A DNA stretch of 14,393 nucleotides from positions 1 through 14,393 of the forward strand of contig JANYBE010000406.1 of NCBI GenBank assembly GCA_025360945.1, given 5' to 3'. Both the position numbers and the translations under genes were made by a program. This DNA comes from Rhizobacter sp. Its GTDB lineage: Bacteria; Pseudomonadota; Gammaproteobacteria; Burkholderiales; Burkholderiaceae_C. Below, one piece after another: positions 7,160-13,262 of the stretch (positions within the stretch are counted from its first letter, which is position 1; each line of letters begins with the position of its first letter). The notes under the pieces were generated by a model. The model was not told where the DNA came from, made no database searches, and worked only from the letters and a program-made list of their open reading frames with translations.

Positions 7160-8890
7160 ATGAAACGCGACTACCGATTGCAGGGCGCCTCGGTCCTGCT
7201 GCTGCTCGGCGCTGCGGGCGCAAGCCACGCGGCACCCATTGCATGCAATTCCCTGCTCAACACCACCATCGAGGGCGCGACCATCACCACCGCGCAGCTC
7301 AACCCCGCTGGCGGAGGCTTACCCGACCATTGCGAGGTCCTCGCAGTGATCAACCCGCGGACAGGAATCGACGGACAACCCTACGCGATCAAGCTCCACC
7401 TGCGGATGCCCACCGCCTGGAACGAGCGCTTCTATTTCCAGGGTGGTGGAGGAACGGATGGCAACCTCGGCGCGGCAACTCCCGCGCAGCTCGGCCAGGG
7501 TTACGCCGTGGTGTCGACCGATGGCGGTCACGACAGTGGAGTCAATCACACGCCGCTGGCGGGCAGCTTCCAGTTCGGTTTTGACCCTCAGGCGCGCAGC
7601 GACTACGGCTACAACGCGCACGCGCTGGTAGCGAGCGCCGCCCAAGCCATCACGAAGACGTACTACCGCCACAAGCCGAAGTTCTCCTATTTCGAAGGGT
7701 GTTCGGAGGGCGGGCGCGAAGGATTGATGTTCTCGCAGCGCTATCCGGAGATGTTCGACGGCATCGTCGCAGGCAATCCCGGCATGGACCTGCCCAAGGC
7801 CGCCGTCGCCGAGGCGTGGGATTCGCAAGCGTTCGCTGCCGCGGCGCGCACCATGACCCCGTTCGGCAATCCCGACCTGGCGAGCTCCTTCACGCCAGCG
7901 GAGCTCAACGCGGTCGGCGATGCCATCCTGCTGGCCTGCGACGCGCAAGACGGGCTCGTCGACGGCATGGTGAACAACCCGCAGGCCTGCCGCTTCGACC
8001 CCGCGACGCTCGGCCCGTCCGGCAGCGGAGTCCTCTCGAGCGCGCAGGTCACTGCGCTCGAAAAGGTGTTCGGTGGGGCGAAGAACTCGAAGGGCAAGTC
8101 GCTCTACGCTGGCTGGTTCTGGGATCCGGGCGTGGCGGCTCCCGGCTGGCGCGTCTGGAAGATCGGGCCGCTCCTTCCCGTGCCGGGCAACACGTCGCTG
8201 AACACGACCCTCGGCGGCGGCGCCCTCCCGTTCATCTTCACCACGCCACCGAACTCGGCGACCGGGGGCACGGCCTTGAAGCCGACCACCGTCATCACGA
8301 AGGCCGGCCCCAACCCGGGCTTCGCCGGATTGAACGATGCCTTCGTCCCCTGGGTGCTCAGCTTCAACATGGATCTCGACGCGCCGAAGATCTTTGCGGA
8401 GACTGGGAACTTCAAGGAGTCGGCGATGGACTTCATGGGCACGAGCTCCACCGACTACGGTGGATTCCGCACTGGCGGAAAGAAGATGATCGTGTACTCC
8501 GGGCAGGGCGACCCGGTGTTCTCGTCGAAATACCACATCAAGTGGTATCGCAACCTCGTCGACGAGCAAGGCGGCCTCGACAACACGCAGCGCTTCGCCC
8601 GATTGTTCGTGGTCCCCGGCATGAATCACTGCGGAGGCGGCCCGGCAACGTCGCAGTTTGATGCCTTCAGCTCAGTCGTGAACTGGGTCGAACACGGGGT
8701 GGCACCCGCCAGCCTGCTCGGGACCGCTCCTGCCGGTACGCCCTGGCCGGGTCGTACGAGGCCGCTGTGCGCCTTCCCCGCGCAAGCGCGCTACGTTGGA
8801 CACGGAAGCATCGAGGTCGCTTCGAGCTTCGTGTGCGTGTCTCCGCGGGAAGACGAGCGTCATCGCAACGGAGAGGGTGACGACGATTGA
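7160..8890 (+). CDS. Secreted tannase/feruloyl-esterase-family hydrolase
   Basis: Members of this family (PF07519) hydrolyse esters of phenolic acids (gallate, ferulate and related aromatic esters) outside the cytoplasm. The 576-residue protein begins with a Sec signal peptide (basic MKRDYR, hydrophobic core to residue 20, likely cleavage after Ala-Ser-His-Ala24). The serine-hydrolase triad and its characteristic disulfide are visible: Gly180-Cys181-Ser182-Glu-Gly-Gly, Asp451 in SGQGDP, and His490-Cys491 in GMNHCGGG; Cys181 and Cys491 should pair. A calcium-loop-like CDAQDGLVDG lies at 260-269. The start is fixed by AGGAGA nine bases before the ATG; an upstream in-frame Met at 7097 would hide the signal peptide. 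The last ~15 residues are a charged Asp/Glu/Arg/His tail. The MarR gene follows after 67 bases, and paired palindromes lie upstream, so ligand-induced derepression is plausible. The actual substrate cannot be told. Confidence 0.92.
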   Translation: MKRDYRLQGASVLLLLGAAGASHAAPIACNSLLNTTIEGATITTAQLNPAGGGLPDHCEVLAVINPRTGIDGQPYAIKLHLRMPTAWNERFYFQGGGGTDGNLGAATPAQLGQGYAVVSTDGGHDSGVNHTPLAGSFQFGFDPQARSDYGYNAHALVASAAQAITKTYYRHKPKFSYFEGCSEGGREGLMFSQRYPEMFDGIVAGNPGMDLPKAAVAEAWDSQAFAAAARTMTPFGNPDLASSFTPAELNAVGDAILLACDAQDGLVDGMVNNPQACRFDPATLGPSGSGVLSSAQVTALEKVFGGAKNSKGKSLYAGWFWDPGVAAPGWRVWKIGPLLPVPGNTSLNTTLGGGALPFIFTTPPNSATGGTALKPTTVITKAGPNPGFAGLNDAFVPWVLSFNMDLDAPKIFAETGNFKESAMDFMGTSSTDYGGFRTGGKKMIVYSGQGDPVFSSKYHIKWYRNLVDEQGGLDNTQRFARLFVVPGMNHCGGGPATSQFDAFSSVVNWVEHGVAPASLLGTAPAGTPWPGRTRPLCAFPAQARYVGHGSIEVASSFVCVSPREDERHRNGEGDDD

Positions 8891-8905
8891 GGCTGCTACC
8901 TCCAA

Positions 8906-8933
8906 GCCGGGCGGAGCTCTCTGCTCGCCCGGC
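8906..8933 (+). terminator. Strong hairpin between the esterase and marR genes
   Basis: GCCGGGCG (8906-8913) pairs perfectly with CGCCCGGC (8926-8933) around a 12-base loop. With one bulged base, the stem can extend by a further GAGC/GCTC pairing. It starts 15 bases after the esterase stop. No U-run follows, so it may act as an mRNA-stabilising or weak transcription-attenuating hairpin rather than a classical intrinsic terminator. Confidence 0.45.
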
Positions 8934-8957
8934 GTTCGGCGCTAAGCTTCAGGCGCC

Positions 8958-9467
8958 ATGAAGACCGCCACCCGTGCTCTGCTCTCTATCACACCGGCCG
9001 GAGCACTCGACGAGGCGAGGCTGCATCGGATCCTCGGCTACCAGCTTGCGCAGGCAGCGATCGTGACCTATGCGGTGTTCGAGCGCGTCGTCGGAACGCC
9101 GCTCGATCTTCGCCCAGTGGAATACACGATCCTCACCCTCGTCAGCGAAAACCCAGGCGTATCGCCGGTGCAGCTTTCGAAGGCACTGGCGGTCACGAAA
9201 GCGAACATAACGACCTGGATCGACAAGCTCGAACAACGAGGTCTTGCCAAGAGAGAGCAGAACACCAGCGATCGTCGTGGCCAGCATCTGCGCACGACCG
9301 AGCGTGGAACTGTGCTGGCTAAGAAGGCCACGCGCCGACTCGTCGAAGGGGAGCGGCAAGCGTTCTCGACCTTGACTGCGGTCGAGCAGATGATGTTGAC
9401 CGAGCTCCTTCACAAGCTGGGATGTGCACGGGAGCTGAATTGGCCCATAGATGGGAAAGGCCATTAA
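8958..9467 (+). CDS. MarR-family transcriptional regulator
   Basis: This is a 169-residue winged-helix regulator. Residues about 70-95 form the helix-turn-helix (SPVQLSKALAVTKANITTWI), followed by the wing with the family signature DRRGQHLRTTERG. N- and C-terminal helices would form the dimer interface. Proteins of this family usually repress adjacent catabolic or efflux genes and release DNA on binding aromatic acids, which fits the upstream phenolic-ester hydrolase. The ATG at 8958 has only a weak ribosome site, so coupling to the upstream gene is possible. The last 5 codons overlap, in another frame, the remnant of an ABC-transporter gene, so the natural C-terminus may have been altered by a rearrangement. 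The ligand is unknown. Confidence 0.92.
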   Translation: MKTATRALLSITPAGALDEARLHRILGYQLAQAAIVTYAVFERVVGTPLDLRPVEYTILTLVSENPGVSPVQLSKALAVTKANITTWIDKLEQRGLAKREQNTSDRRGQHLRTTERGTVLAKKATRRLVEGERQAFSTLTAVEQMMLTELLHKLGCARELNWPIDGKGH

Positions 9468-9519
9468 CCTGACGATTCCACAGTCGCTGCGGGTCCAGGC
9501 GGACGAAATCATTCAATGA
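9451..9519 (+). pseudogene. 3' remnant of an ABC transporter substrate-binding protein
   Basis: A 22-codon plus-strand segment reads KAINLTIPQSLRVQADEIIQ before a TGA at 9517-9519. It resembles the conserved last residues of the TrpX/PF04392 type of substrate-binding protein, whose C-termini commonly read 'LGLTIPQSLLxRADEVIE'. A TAG lies immediately upstream (9448-9450), so nothing longer survives in this frame. It overlaps the 3' end of marR. The match is short and rests on a remembered consensus. Confidence 0.5.
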
Positions 9520-9639
9520 GGGATCGCAGCAAACTCCGACGTTTGGCAAACTGCCGACCTGTGCAAGGGCGTTTCATCGCCCGCTTTACGCGCCAAATTT
9601 GAAGAGTTGAACGCCGCCTTTGGGTGGCGACAGGACCTG

Positions 9640-9913
9640 TTGGATGATCCGTCGTCCGCTCTAGCGCCAGCGACAGATCGCTCGGCCAGATGCAGATCGC
9701 ATCCAGGCCCTCGACAATGAGGATGTCGTCGAGTTTGTCGAGCGCCTTAGCCGCGCCTTAGCCGTCTCGATCATCGCGAAGGTGACGATCGGGTCGTTGG
9801 CATGCGTCGGGTCCGAATCTGCGTGTGCCGCGCGGCGCGCAGTGCGTCTCGGCAACGAGCTTTTGCGTATCCTCTCGCGTGCTGACCATCGGGCAGATGA
9901 GGCCGTAGGCGCC
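9640..9913 (-). pseudogene. HpcH/HpaI-type aldolase pseudogene
   Basis: Three consecutive minus-strand frames keep ordered pieces of a HpcH/HpaI aldolase (class II pyruvate aldolase of aromatic degradation). Reading right to left: GAYGLICPMVSTRED and then APRGTRRFGP (9913 to about 9808); HANDPIVTFAMIETAKA (about 9805-9757); and LDKLDDILIVEGLDAI with WPSDLSLAL (about 9742-9660). The second junction is caused by an exact 11-bp tandem duplication at 9742-9763; deleting one copy joins AMIETAKA to LDKLDDIL in frame. The first junction looks like a small deletion, since the family normally has extra residues between GP and HAND. The N-terminal third and the C-terminal end are not recognisable. The IWPSDLS segment has Trp where the family usually has Gly. 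Confidence 0.72.
9742..9763. repeat. Perfect 11-bp tandem duplication inside the aldolase pseudogene
   Basis: GCGCCTTAGCC occurs twice head to tail (9742-9752 and 9753-9763, plus-strand sense). Eleven is not a multiple of three, so the extra copy shifts the aldolase frame. This is the typical product of replication slippage. Confidence 0.9.
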
Positions 9914-10317
9914 CGGCGAAGGTGCGCGTCGACAATTCGACCGACGGTTTCGACCGTTTCACGCCGCGTGTCAACAGCAATGTCGGGACCACGTTTGATA
10001 TCCAACTAAACACTGTTGGAGATTGTCATGTCGATGGGTCGAAAGTTCGACGCACGGGGACAAGGCGAGCACGCATCGGCGCTGGCCAGCCGCTCCCGTC
10101 CTGTCGGCTCCAGTACCCATCACGGCGATATCCACGTTTGACTCTGCCCAAGTGGCTACGGTGAACGTACGGATAACCGATTGAGTGGCGAGGGGCTCCG
10201 CCGTGAGGGCTCGAGTGACCATATCCGAACGTTGACGGCATCAAAAACCGCTCTCTTGCTCGCTCATAGCCCGCGCGCGTATGATTCCGATACGACTTCG
10301 TCTCGAGCGTTCAAACC

Positions 10318-10677
10318 ATGACCAAGACCTCTCGAGTGGCAGCTTCGCCGACGTCAAAGCGGACTGCAAAGCCGGCTTCCAAGCGAACTGCCACGCCTGC
10401 GCGCAAGAGGACCAAGCGGTCCGCAACCAATGTCGCAATTGCGACCGAACTTGCCCCTGCCGTTGCCATCGCATTGTTGGACAAGACCGAACAGCCTCCG
10501 GGCGCTCCCGCACCTGCGCTTGATGTGTTGGCCGTTGCTGCTTCTCCTTCGGAGATTGAGGGAAACGTGCGCATGCAACTCATGTTCGAGAACGGGGCAG
10601 TTTTGCCAGTCGAAATGAGTGTTGACGCTGGCGCTGCGCTGTCGAAGGGACTCCAAGAGGAATTGCCGAAGCGTTAG
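10318..10677 (+). CDS. Small protein with Lys/Arg-rich N-terminal tail
   Basis: This 119-residue protein is of unknown function. Residues 1-36 are built from Lys, Arg, Thr, Ser, Ala and Pro, with loosely repeated SKRTA/KPASKRT/ARKRT units, like histone H1-type tails that bind nucleic acid or polyanions. Residues 38-56 are Ala-rich and probably helical. A Pro/Ala linker follows, and then a compact C-terminal part (about 80-119) including GNVRMQLMFENGAVLPVEM. No signal peptide. The ATG lacks a clear ribosome site. It is convergent with the Hsp20 operon (about 215 bases apart). A nucleoid- or granule-associated role is possible but speculative. Confidence 0.6.
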   Translation: MTKTSRVAASPTSKRTAKPASKRTATPARKRTKRSATNVAIATELAPAVAIALLDKTEQPPGAPAPALDVLAVAASPSEIEGNVRMQLMFENGAVLPVEMSVDAGAALSKGLQEELPKR

Positions 10678-10932
10678 CCGGCGATTCGCGGCGAGCGAGG
10701 CTGGATTGGGCTATCGCGTCGACGCATCGGCGGCGGTGCTTATCGAACTCGACTTCTTCCGGAAGGCTTGCGATCCGACCGGTTGTGGAACCCTCGGCTT
10801 CGCGACAGCGCGTAGGCGCACGGACTCGACGCTCACATGGCCATCGAGCCCGGAGTGCGGGAGCGAAAGTACCCAGGACCGCGCTTGACACCTCAGGTCG
10901 TCTTGACGGCGCTTCGCCGGGCGCGTGCCGCA

Positions 10933-11397
10933 TCAGCCTTGGGAAGCTCGATGCGGAGCACGCTCATCAAGATAACTTGCCTTCGTCTTGTCGGGCCTGA
11001 CCGACACCGGCAACGCCACGTCCCGCCGGAAGTTCCCGTAGGCACATTGCACGACGCTGTAGCGCCCTCGACTGGCCTCTCGGTCGAACTGCTTCTCGCC
11101 CCAGACCGTCAGGACGTCGTCGTGCAACTCGACATTGAAGTCTTCGCGCCGCATGCCTGGCGCCCCAATGCGCACGATCACTTTGTCGTCGTCAACGAAC
11201 ACGTCGGCGGCCATGAAGGCCCAGCCACCGAACGGCAGCAGGCCTTCGTTTCGAACGGGCGACGTGTCCGCCGCCGGCGCGGGCCCAAAGCGCGTCAGAG
11301 CGCCGCTGGCGCGGGCGCTCAGCTCGCGCCAGCCTTCCGACAGCGACTCCCAGGCCTGATCCGCGCCTTGCTTCAGTTGCTCTGCAAGCTTGGTCAT
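10933..11397 (-). CDS. Hsp20/alpha-crystallin small heat-shock protein, C-terminus frameshifted
   Basis: This ATP-independent holdase chaperone is the third gene of the hsp20 operon. The 154-residue product has an N-terminal amphipathic region (about 1-45) and an alpha-crystallin domain (about 60-140) with the family features GAPGMRREDFNVELHDDVLT and YGNFRRDVALP. The start has an excellent AGGAGG four bases before the ATG. The end is abnormal: after KASY the expected GVLRIELPK segment is missing in frame, but is present one base shifted, reading VLRIELPKADAAR and ending at a TGA at 10893-10895. One extra base near 10962 explains it. The translated product therefore lacks the last beta strand and the C-terminal extension that mediates oligomer contacts. 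Restored length would be 167 residues. Confidence 0.88.
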   Translation of the reverse strand: MTKLAEQLKQGADQAWESLSEGWRELSARASGALTRFGPAPAADTSPVRNEGLLPFGGWAFMAADVFVDDDKVIVRIGAPGMRREDFNVELHDDVLTVWGEKQFDREASRGRYSVVQCAYGNFRRDVALPVSVRPDKTKASYLDERAPHRASQG

Positions 11398-11444
11398 GGT
11401 TCCTCCTTTCGAGAGATCGCATCAGGTTCGTTGCCGCGTGAACC

Positions 11445-11828
11445 TCAGCCCGAAGTAACGGCTATGCGGCGCGGCTGAGCGTGCGCCTGCTTGGGGATGC
11501 GCAATGTCAGCACGCCGTCCTTCAGGTTGGCCTCGATGCCCGCCGTGTCCAGCTCGCGGCTGAGCGTGAAGCTGCGGCGGTATCGCGGCACCCGCACCTC
11601 GGCATACACCGCTTCCAGCCCCTCCGGCGTCAGCGCCCGCACGCCGCCTTCGATCAGAAGGGCATCACCCTCGATCTTCAGCTCCAGCAGGTCTTTCGGC
11701 ACGCCGGGCATGTCGGCCAGCAGCGTGATGCCGCCGGCATCCTCGAATACGTCGACGACGGGCAGCACTGCACGCTGCTCCTGCTCGGTGCCGGAGCCGG
11801 TGCGGGTTACTTGCTTGTTGTCGCTCAT
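11445..11828 (-). CDS. Hsp20/alpha-crystallin small heat-shock protein (second gene of operon)
   Basis: This 127-residue chaperone has a short N-terminus with Gln/Thr/Gly, then an alpha-crystallin domain (about 22-115) with the family's ADMPGVPKDLLELKIEGDAL and, near the end, LKDGVLTLRIPK. The C-terminal extension carries Arg-Ile-Ala-Val, a version of the I-x-I/V motif that docks into neighbouring subunits. The ATG at 11826-11828 has an AGGAG site eight bases upstream. It starts 28 bases after the first hsp20 gene and ends 47 bases before the third. It is clearly diverged from both neighbours, suggesting subunits with different clients or mixed oligomers. Confidence 0.93.
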   Translation of the reverse strand: MSDNKQVTRTGSGTEQEQRAVLPVVDVFEDAGGITLLADMPGVPKDLLELKIEGDALLIEGGVRALTPEGLEAVYAEVRVPRYRRSFTLSRELDTAGIEANLKDGVLTLRIPKQAHAQPRRIAVTSG

Positions 11829-11856
11829 GATGGATTCTCCTCGTGGATGGCGTGCG

Positions 11857-12309
11857 TCACTGCACGGTAATGCGCTTTGGTTGGGCCGATTCGCGGCGGG
11901 CGACGCTCACCTGGAGCACGCCGTCGCGGTAGCTCGCGTTGACTTGCCCCGGATCGACGTCGTCGGGCAGGGAGATGATTCGGGTGAAGCTGCCGTTGCC
12001 ACGCTCGCGGGTGTACACGTGGAGCTGGGCGTTGTCGGACGGGATACCGGATGCGCGCTCTCCGGAGATGCGCAGCACGCCGCGGTCGAGCGTCACCTCG
12101 ATCTTTTTGGCGTCCAGACCGGGCGCGAACGCATAGATTTCGACGCTGGTGGACGTGCGGCCCACGTTGACGGCCGGCACGGTGCCGGGCGCGACCGAGC
12201 GGATGCTGCTGGCCAATCCCGAGACGCCAAACACGTCATCGAATTCACGACGCAGGCGCTCGAACTGACCGACCAGACTGTTCGGATAATTCAGGATCGA
12301 TTCGTACAT
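11857..12309 (-). CDS. Hsp20/alpha-crystallin small heat-shock protein (first gene of operon)
   Basis: This 150-residue chaperone starts at the ATG 12307-12309, with GGAGG nine bases upstream. The frame is open much further, but that part overlaps the promoter and leader and is rejected. An N-terminal region with LRREFDDVFG (about residues 19-28) precedes the alpha-crystallin domain (about 45-140), with EIYAFAPGLDAKKIEVTLDR and YRDGVLQVSVARRE. The C-terminus has the canonical Ile-Thr-Val tail motif. It is the promoter-proximal gene behind a sigma-32-like promoter, so heat induction of all three hsp20 genes is likely. Confidence 0.94.
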   Translation of the reverse strand: MYESILNYPNSLVGQFERLRREFDDVFGVSGLASSIRSVAPGTVPAVNVGRTSTSVEIYAFAPGLDAKKIEVTLDRGVLRISGERASGIPSDNAQLHVYTRERGNGSFTRIISLPDDVDPGQVNASYRDGVLQVSVARRESAQPKRITVQ

Positions 12310-12375
12310 GGTGTGTGTCCTCCGATTCAATGGTTGACACCGGCAGGAGACCAAGACCAGCCGGCTCGATTCCCG

Positions 12376-12403
12376 AAATAGAGACCGCAATGGCGGTTTC
12401 AAG
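12376..12403 (-). promoter_or_regulatory. Sigma-32-type heat-shock promoter of the hsp20 operon
   Basis: On the minus strand the -35 element CTTGAA (12403-12398) is followed, after 14 bases, by CTCTATTT (12383-12376), close to the consensus CTTGAA and CCCCATTT. The spacer itself is a perfect inverted repeat, ACCGC-CATT-GCGGT. The expected transcription start near 12368 leaves a leader of about 60 bases before the first hsp20 ATG. Confidence 0.75.
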
Positions 12404-12567
12404 AGGTGCGGTAGAAGTCTCGCGACGGCCATTGAGCCGGTAGTCAAAGCGGAAGCCCACTGCCGCCGTTCGTGGTTCAGGATTGCCGATCCCAAAGCTG
12501 CCGTTGAGCTAGTGAAGACAAGCGCTGGTCCGTCGGCGTCACTTGACCCAGACCCGGACGTTTTTCG

Positions 12568-12590
12568 GATCGGCGCGGGGCCGTCCGATC
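12568..12590 (-). terminator. Weak hairpin at the end of the usp gene
   Basis: GATCGG (12568-12573) and CCGATC (12585-12590) can pair around an 11-base GC-rich loop, with the usp stop codon at the stem base. On the minus strand an A-rich rather than U-rich stretch follows, so termination activity is doubtful. Confidence 0.25.
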
Positions 12591-13014
12591 AGCCGGACCC
12601 GGCTCCGAGCGTGAGTTTGCGCTCGGCCTGCTCCGCAGTCACAACGCTCACGGGTATACCGAACCGCTCGATGCGGTGGGCGAGATCGAGGTGCAGCCAC
12701 CGGGAGATCCGCTCTGGCAGCGTCGAGACGATGACCTCGTCGTACTTCTCGCGCTCGAGTGTCTGGCGCACGGCCTCGTACGGGTCGGTGGCCCCGACGA
12801 TCCCTTGCACATGCGAGCCCGCGGCTGCGTCGAGCAGCGGGATCGCGAGCTCGAGCGTGATGGCCGCCTCCTCGGTGTCCGGGTCCCAATACGGCCGGGG
12901 GACCAGAAGCGTGAACCTGCACGGACCGCTTGCGGCCCGCGCGGCGACCGCGGCGAGCAGCTTGGGGGAAGCCGCAGTCCGGTGCGCCACGATGAGAATA
13001 TGCATGTCACTCAT
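12589..13014 (-). CDS. Universal stress protein (UspA)-like protein
   Basis: This 141-residue protein has the Usp-type alternation of hydrophobic beta strands and helices: MHILIVAH at the start, CRFTLLVP at 32-39, a segment around HVQGIVG and DPYEAVRQTLEREKYDEVIVST in the middle, and GIPVSVV near the end. The nucleotide-binding G-2x-G-9x-G(S/T) signature of ATP-binding Usps is not evident; the corresponding place reads STLPERISRW. The ATG at 13012-13014 has an AAGGA site nine bases upstream, enclosed by a perfect 8-bp inverted repeat. It lies 279 bases upstream of the hsp20 operon on the same strand and diverges from the TldD-like gene. A role in stress survival is inferred from family and neighbours. 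Confidence 0.8.
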   Translation of the reverse strand: MSDMHILIVAHRTAASPKLLAAVAARAASGPCRFTLLVPRPYWDPDTEEAAITLELAIPLLDAAAGSHVQGIVGATDPYEAVRQTLEREKYDEVIVSTLPERISRWLHLDLAHRIERFGIPVSVVTAEQAERKLTLGAGSG

Positions 13015-13046
13015 GATGGGATCCTTGTCGACGTCGTTATCCCATC
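13015..13046 (-). promoter_or_regulatory. Inverted repeat around the usp ribosome-binding site
   Basis: In the transcript sense, GATGGGAT (13046-13039) can pair with ATCCCATC (13022-13015) around 16 bases, and the second arm touches the ATG directly. The AAGGA ribosome site straddles the end of the loop and the start of the stem. The element could be an RNA hairpin limiting translation or a DNA operator. Confidence 0.45.
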
Positions 13047-13262
13047 TTGGTGCTCTGCGGCCGATTTGGAATCAAATGGACATATATCCCGGTGACTAAT
13101 TGTGGTCTCTCGATGACTGCCTGTCACTGCCTGGCCTGAGCGTGAACGACCGACGGCATCGGGCCTCCCACTCCGCGGGCAGACCGTCGCCGGGGAATGC
13201 CCGAAGAAGGGCAGAATCGGCAGCAGGCTCACGAGGTCGACTCAATCCACCGCACACTCATC

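Larger units (their letters stand above)
9520..10317. other. Gene-free interval containing the aldolase pseudogene
   Basis: No intact gene is visible over about 800 bases. Apart from the aldolase remnant (9640-9913), I see a near direct repeat GCAAACT(C/G)CCGAC-like at about 9530-9565 and a short palindrome GTCGAA-AG-TTCGAC at 10038-10051, neither with clear meaning. The segment 9914-10317 holds short open frames without family motifs. Confidence 0.5.

Noticed and set aside
7319..8629. 436-codon minus-strand frame opposite the tannase-family gene
   Set aside because: Composition is Arg/Glu/Val-rich shadow; the plus strand has a full catalytic triad, signal peptide and ribosome site.
9525..9570. 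Near direct repeat around GCAAACT
   Set aside because: Only two imperfect copies, not regularly spaced; no CRISPR-like or iteron structure.
10038..10051. Palindrome GTCGAA-AG-TTCGAC
   Set aside because: Single copy in a gene-free stretch with no promoter or gene start beside it; compatible with chance.
10837..12381. Plus-strand frames opposite the hsp20 genes
   Set aside because: Antisense shadows of clear alpha-crystallin domains; no ribosome sites or family motifs.
12310..12495. N-terminal extension of the first Hsp20 (62 extra codons)
   Set aside because: It would overlap the sigma-32-like promoter, and the internal ATG at 12309 has a strong GGAGG site and normal family length.
13064..13077. 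FNR/Anr box upstream of usp
   Set aside because: The palindrome ATTTG-N4-CAAAT does not fit TTGAT-N4-ATCAA at the key positions.
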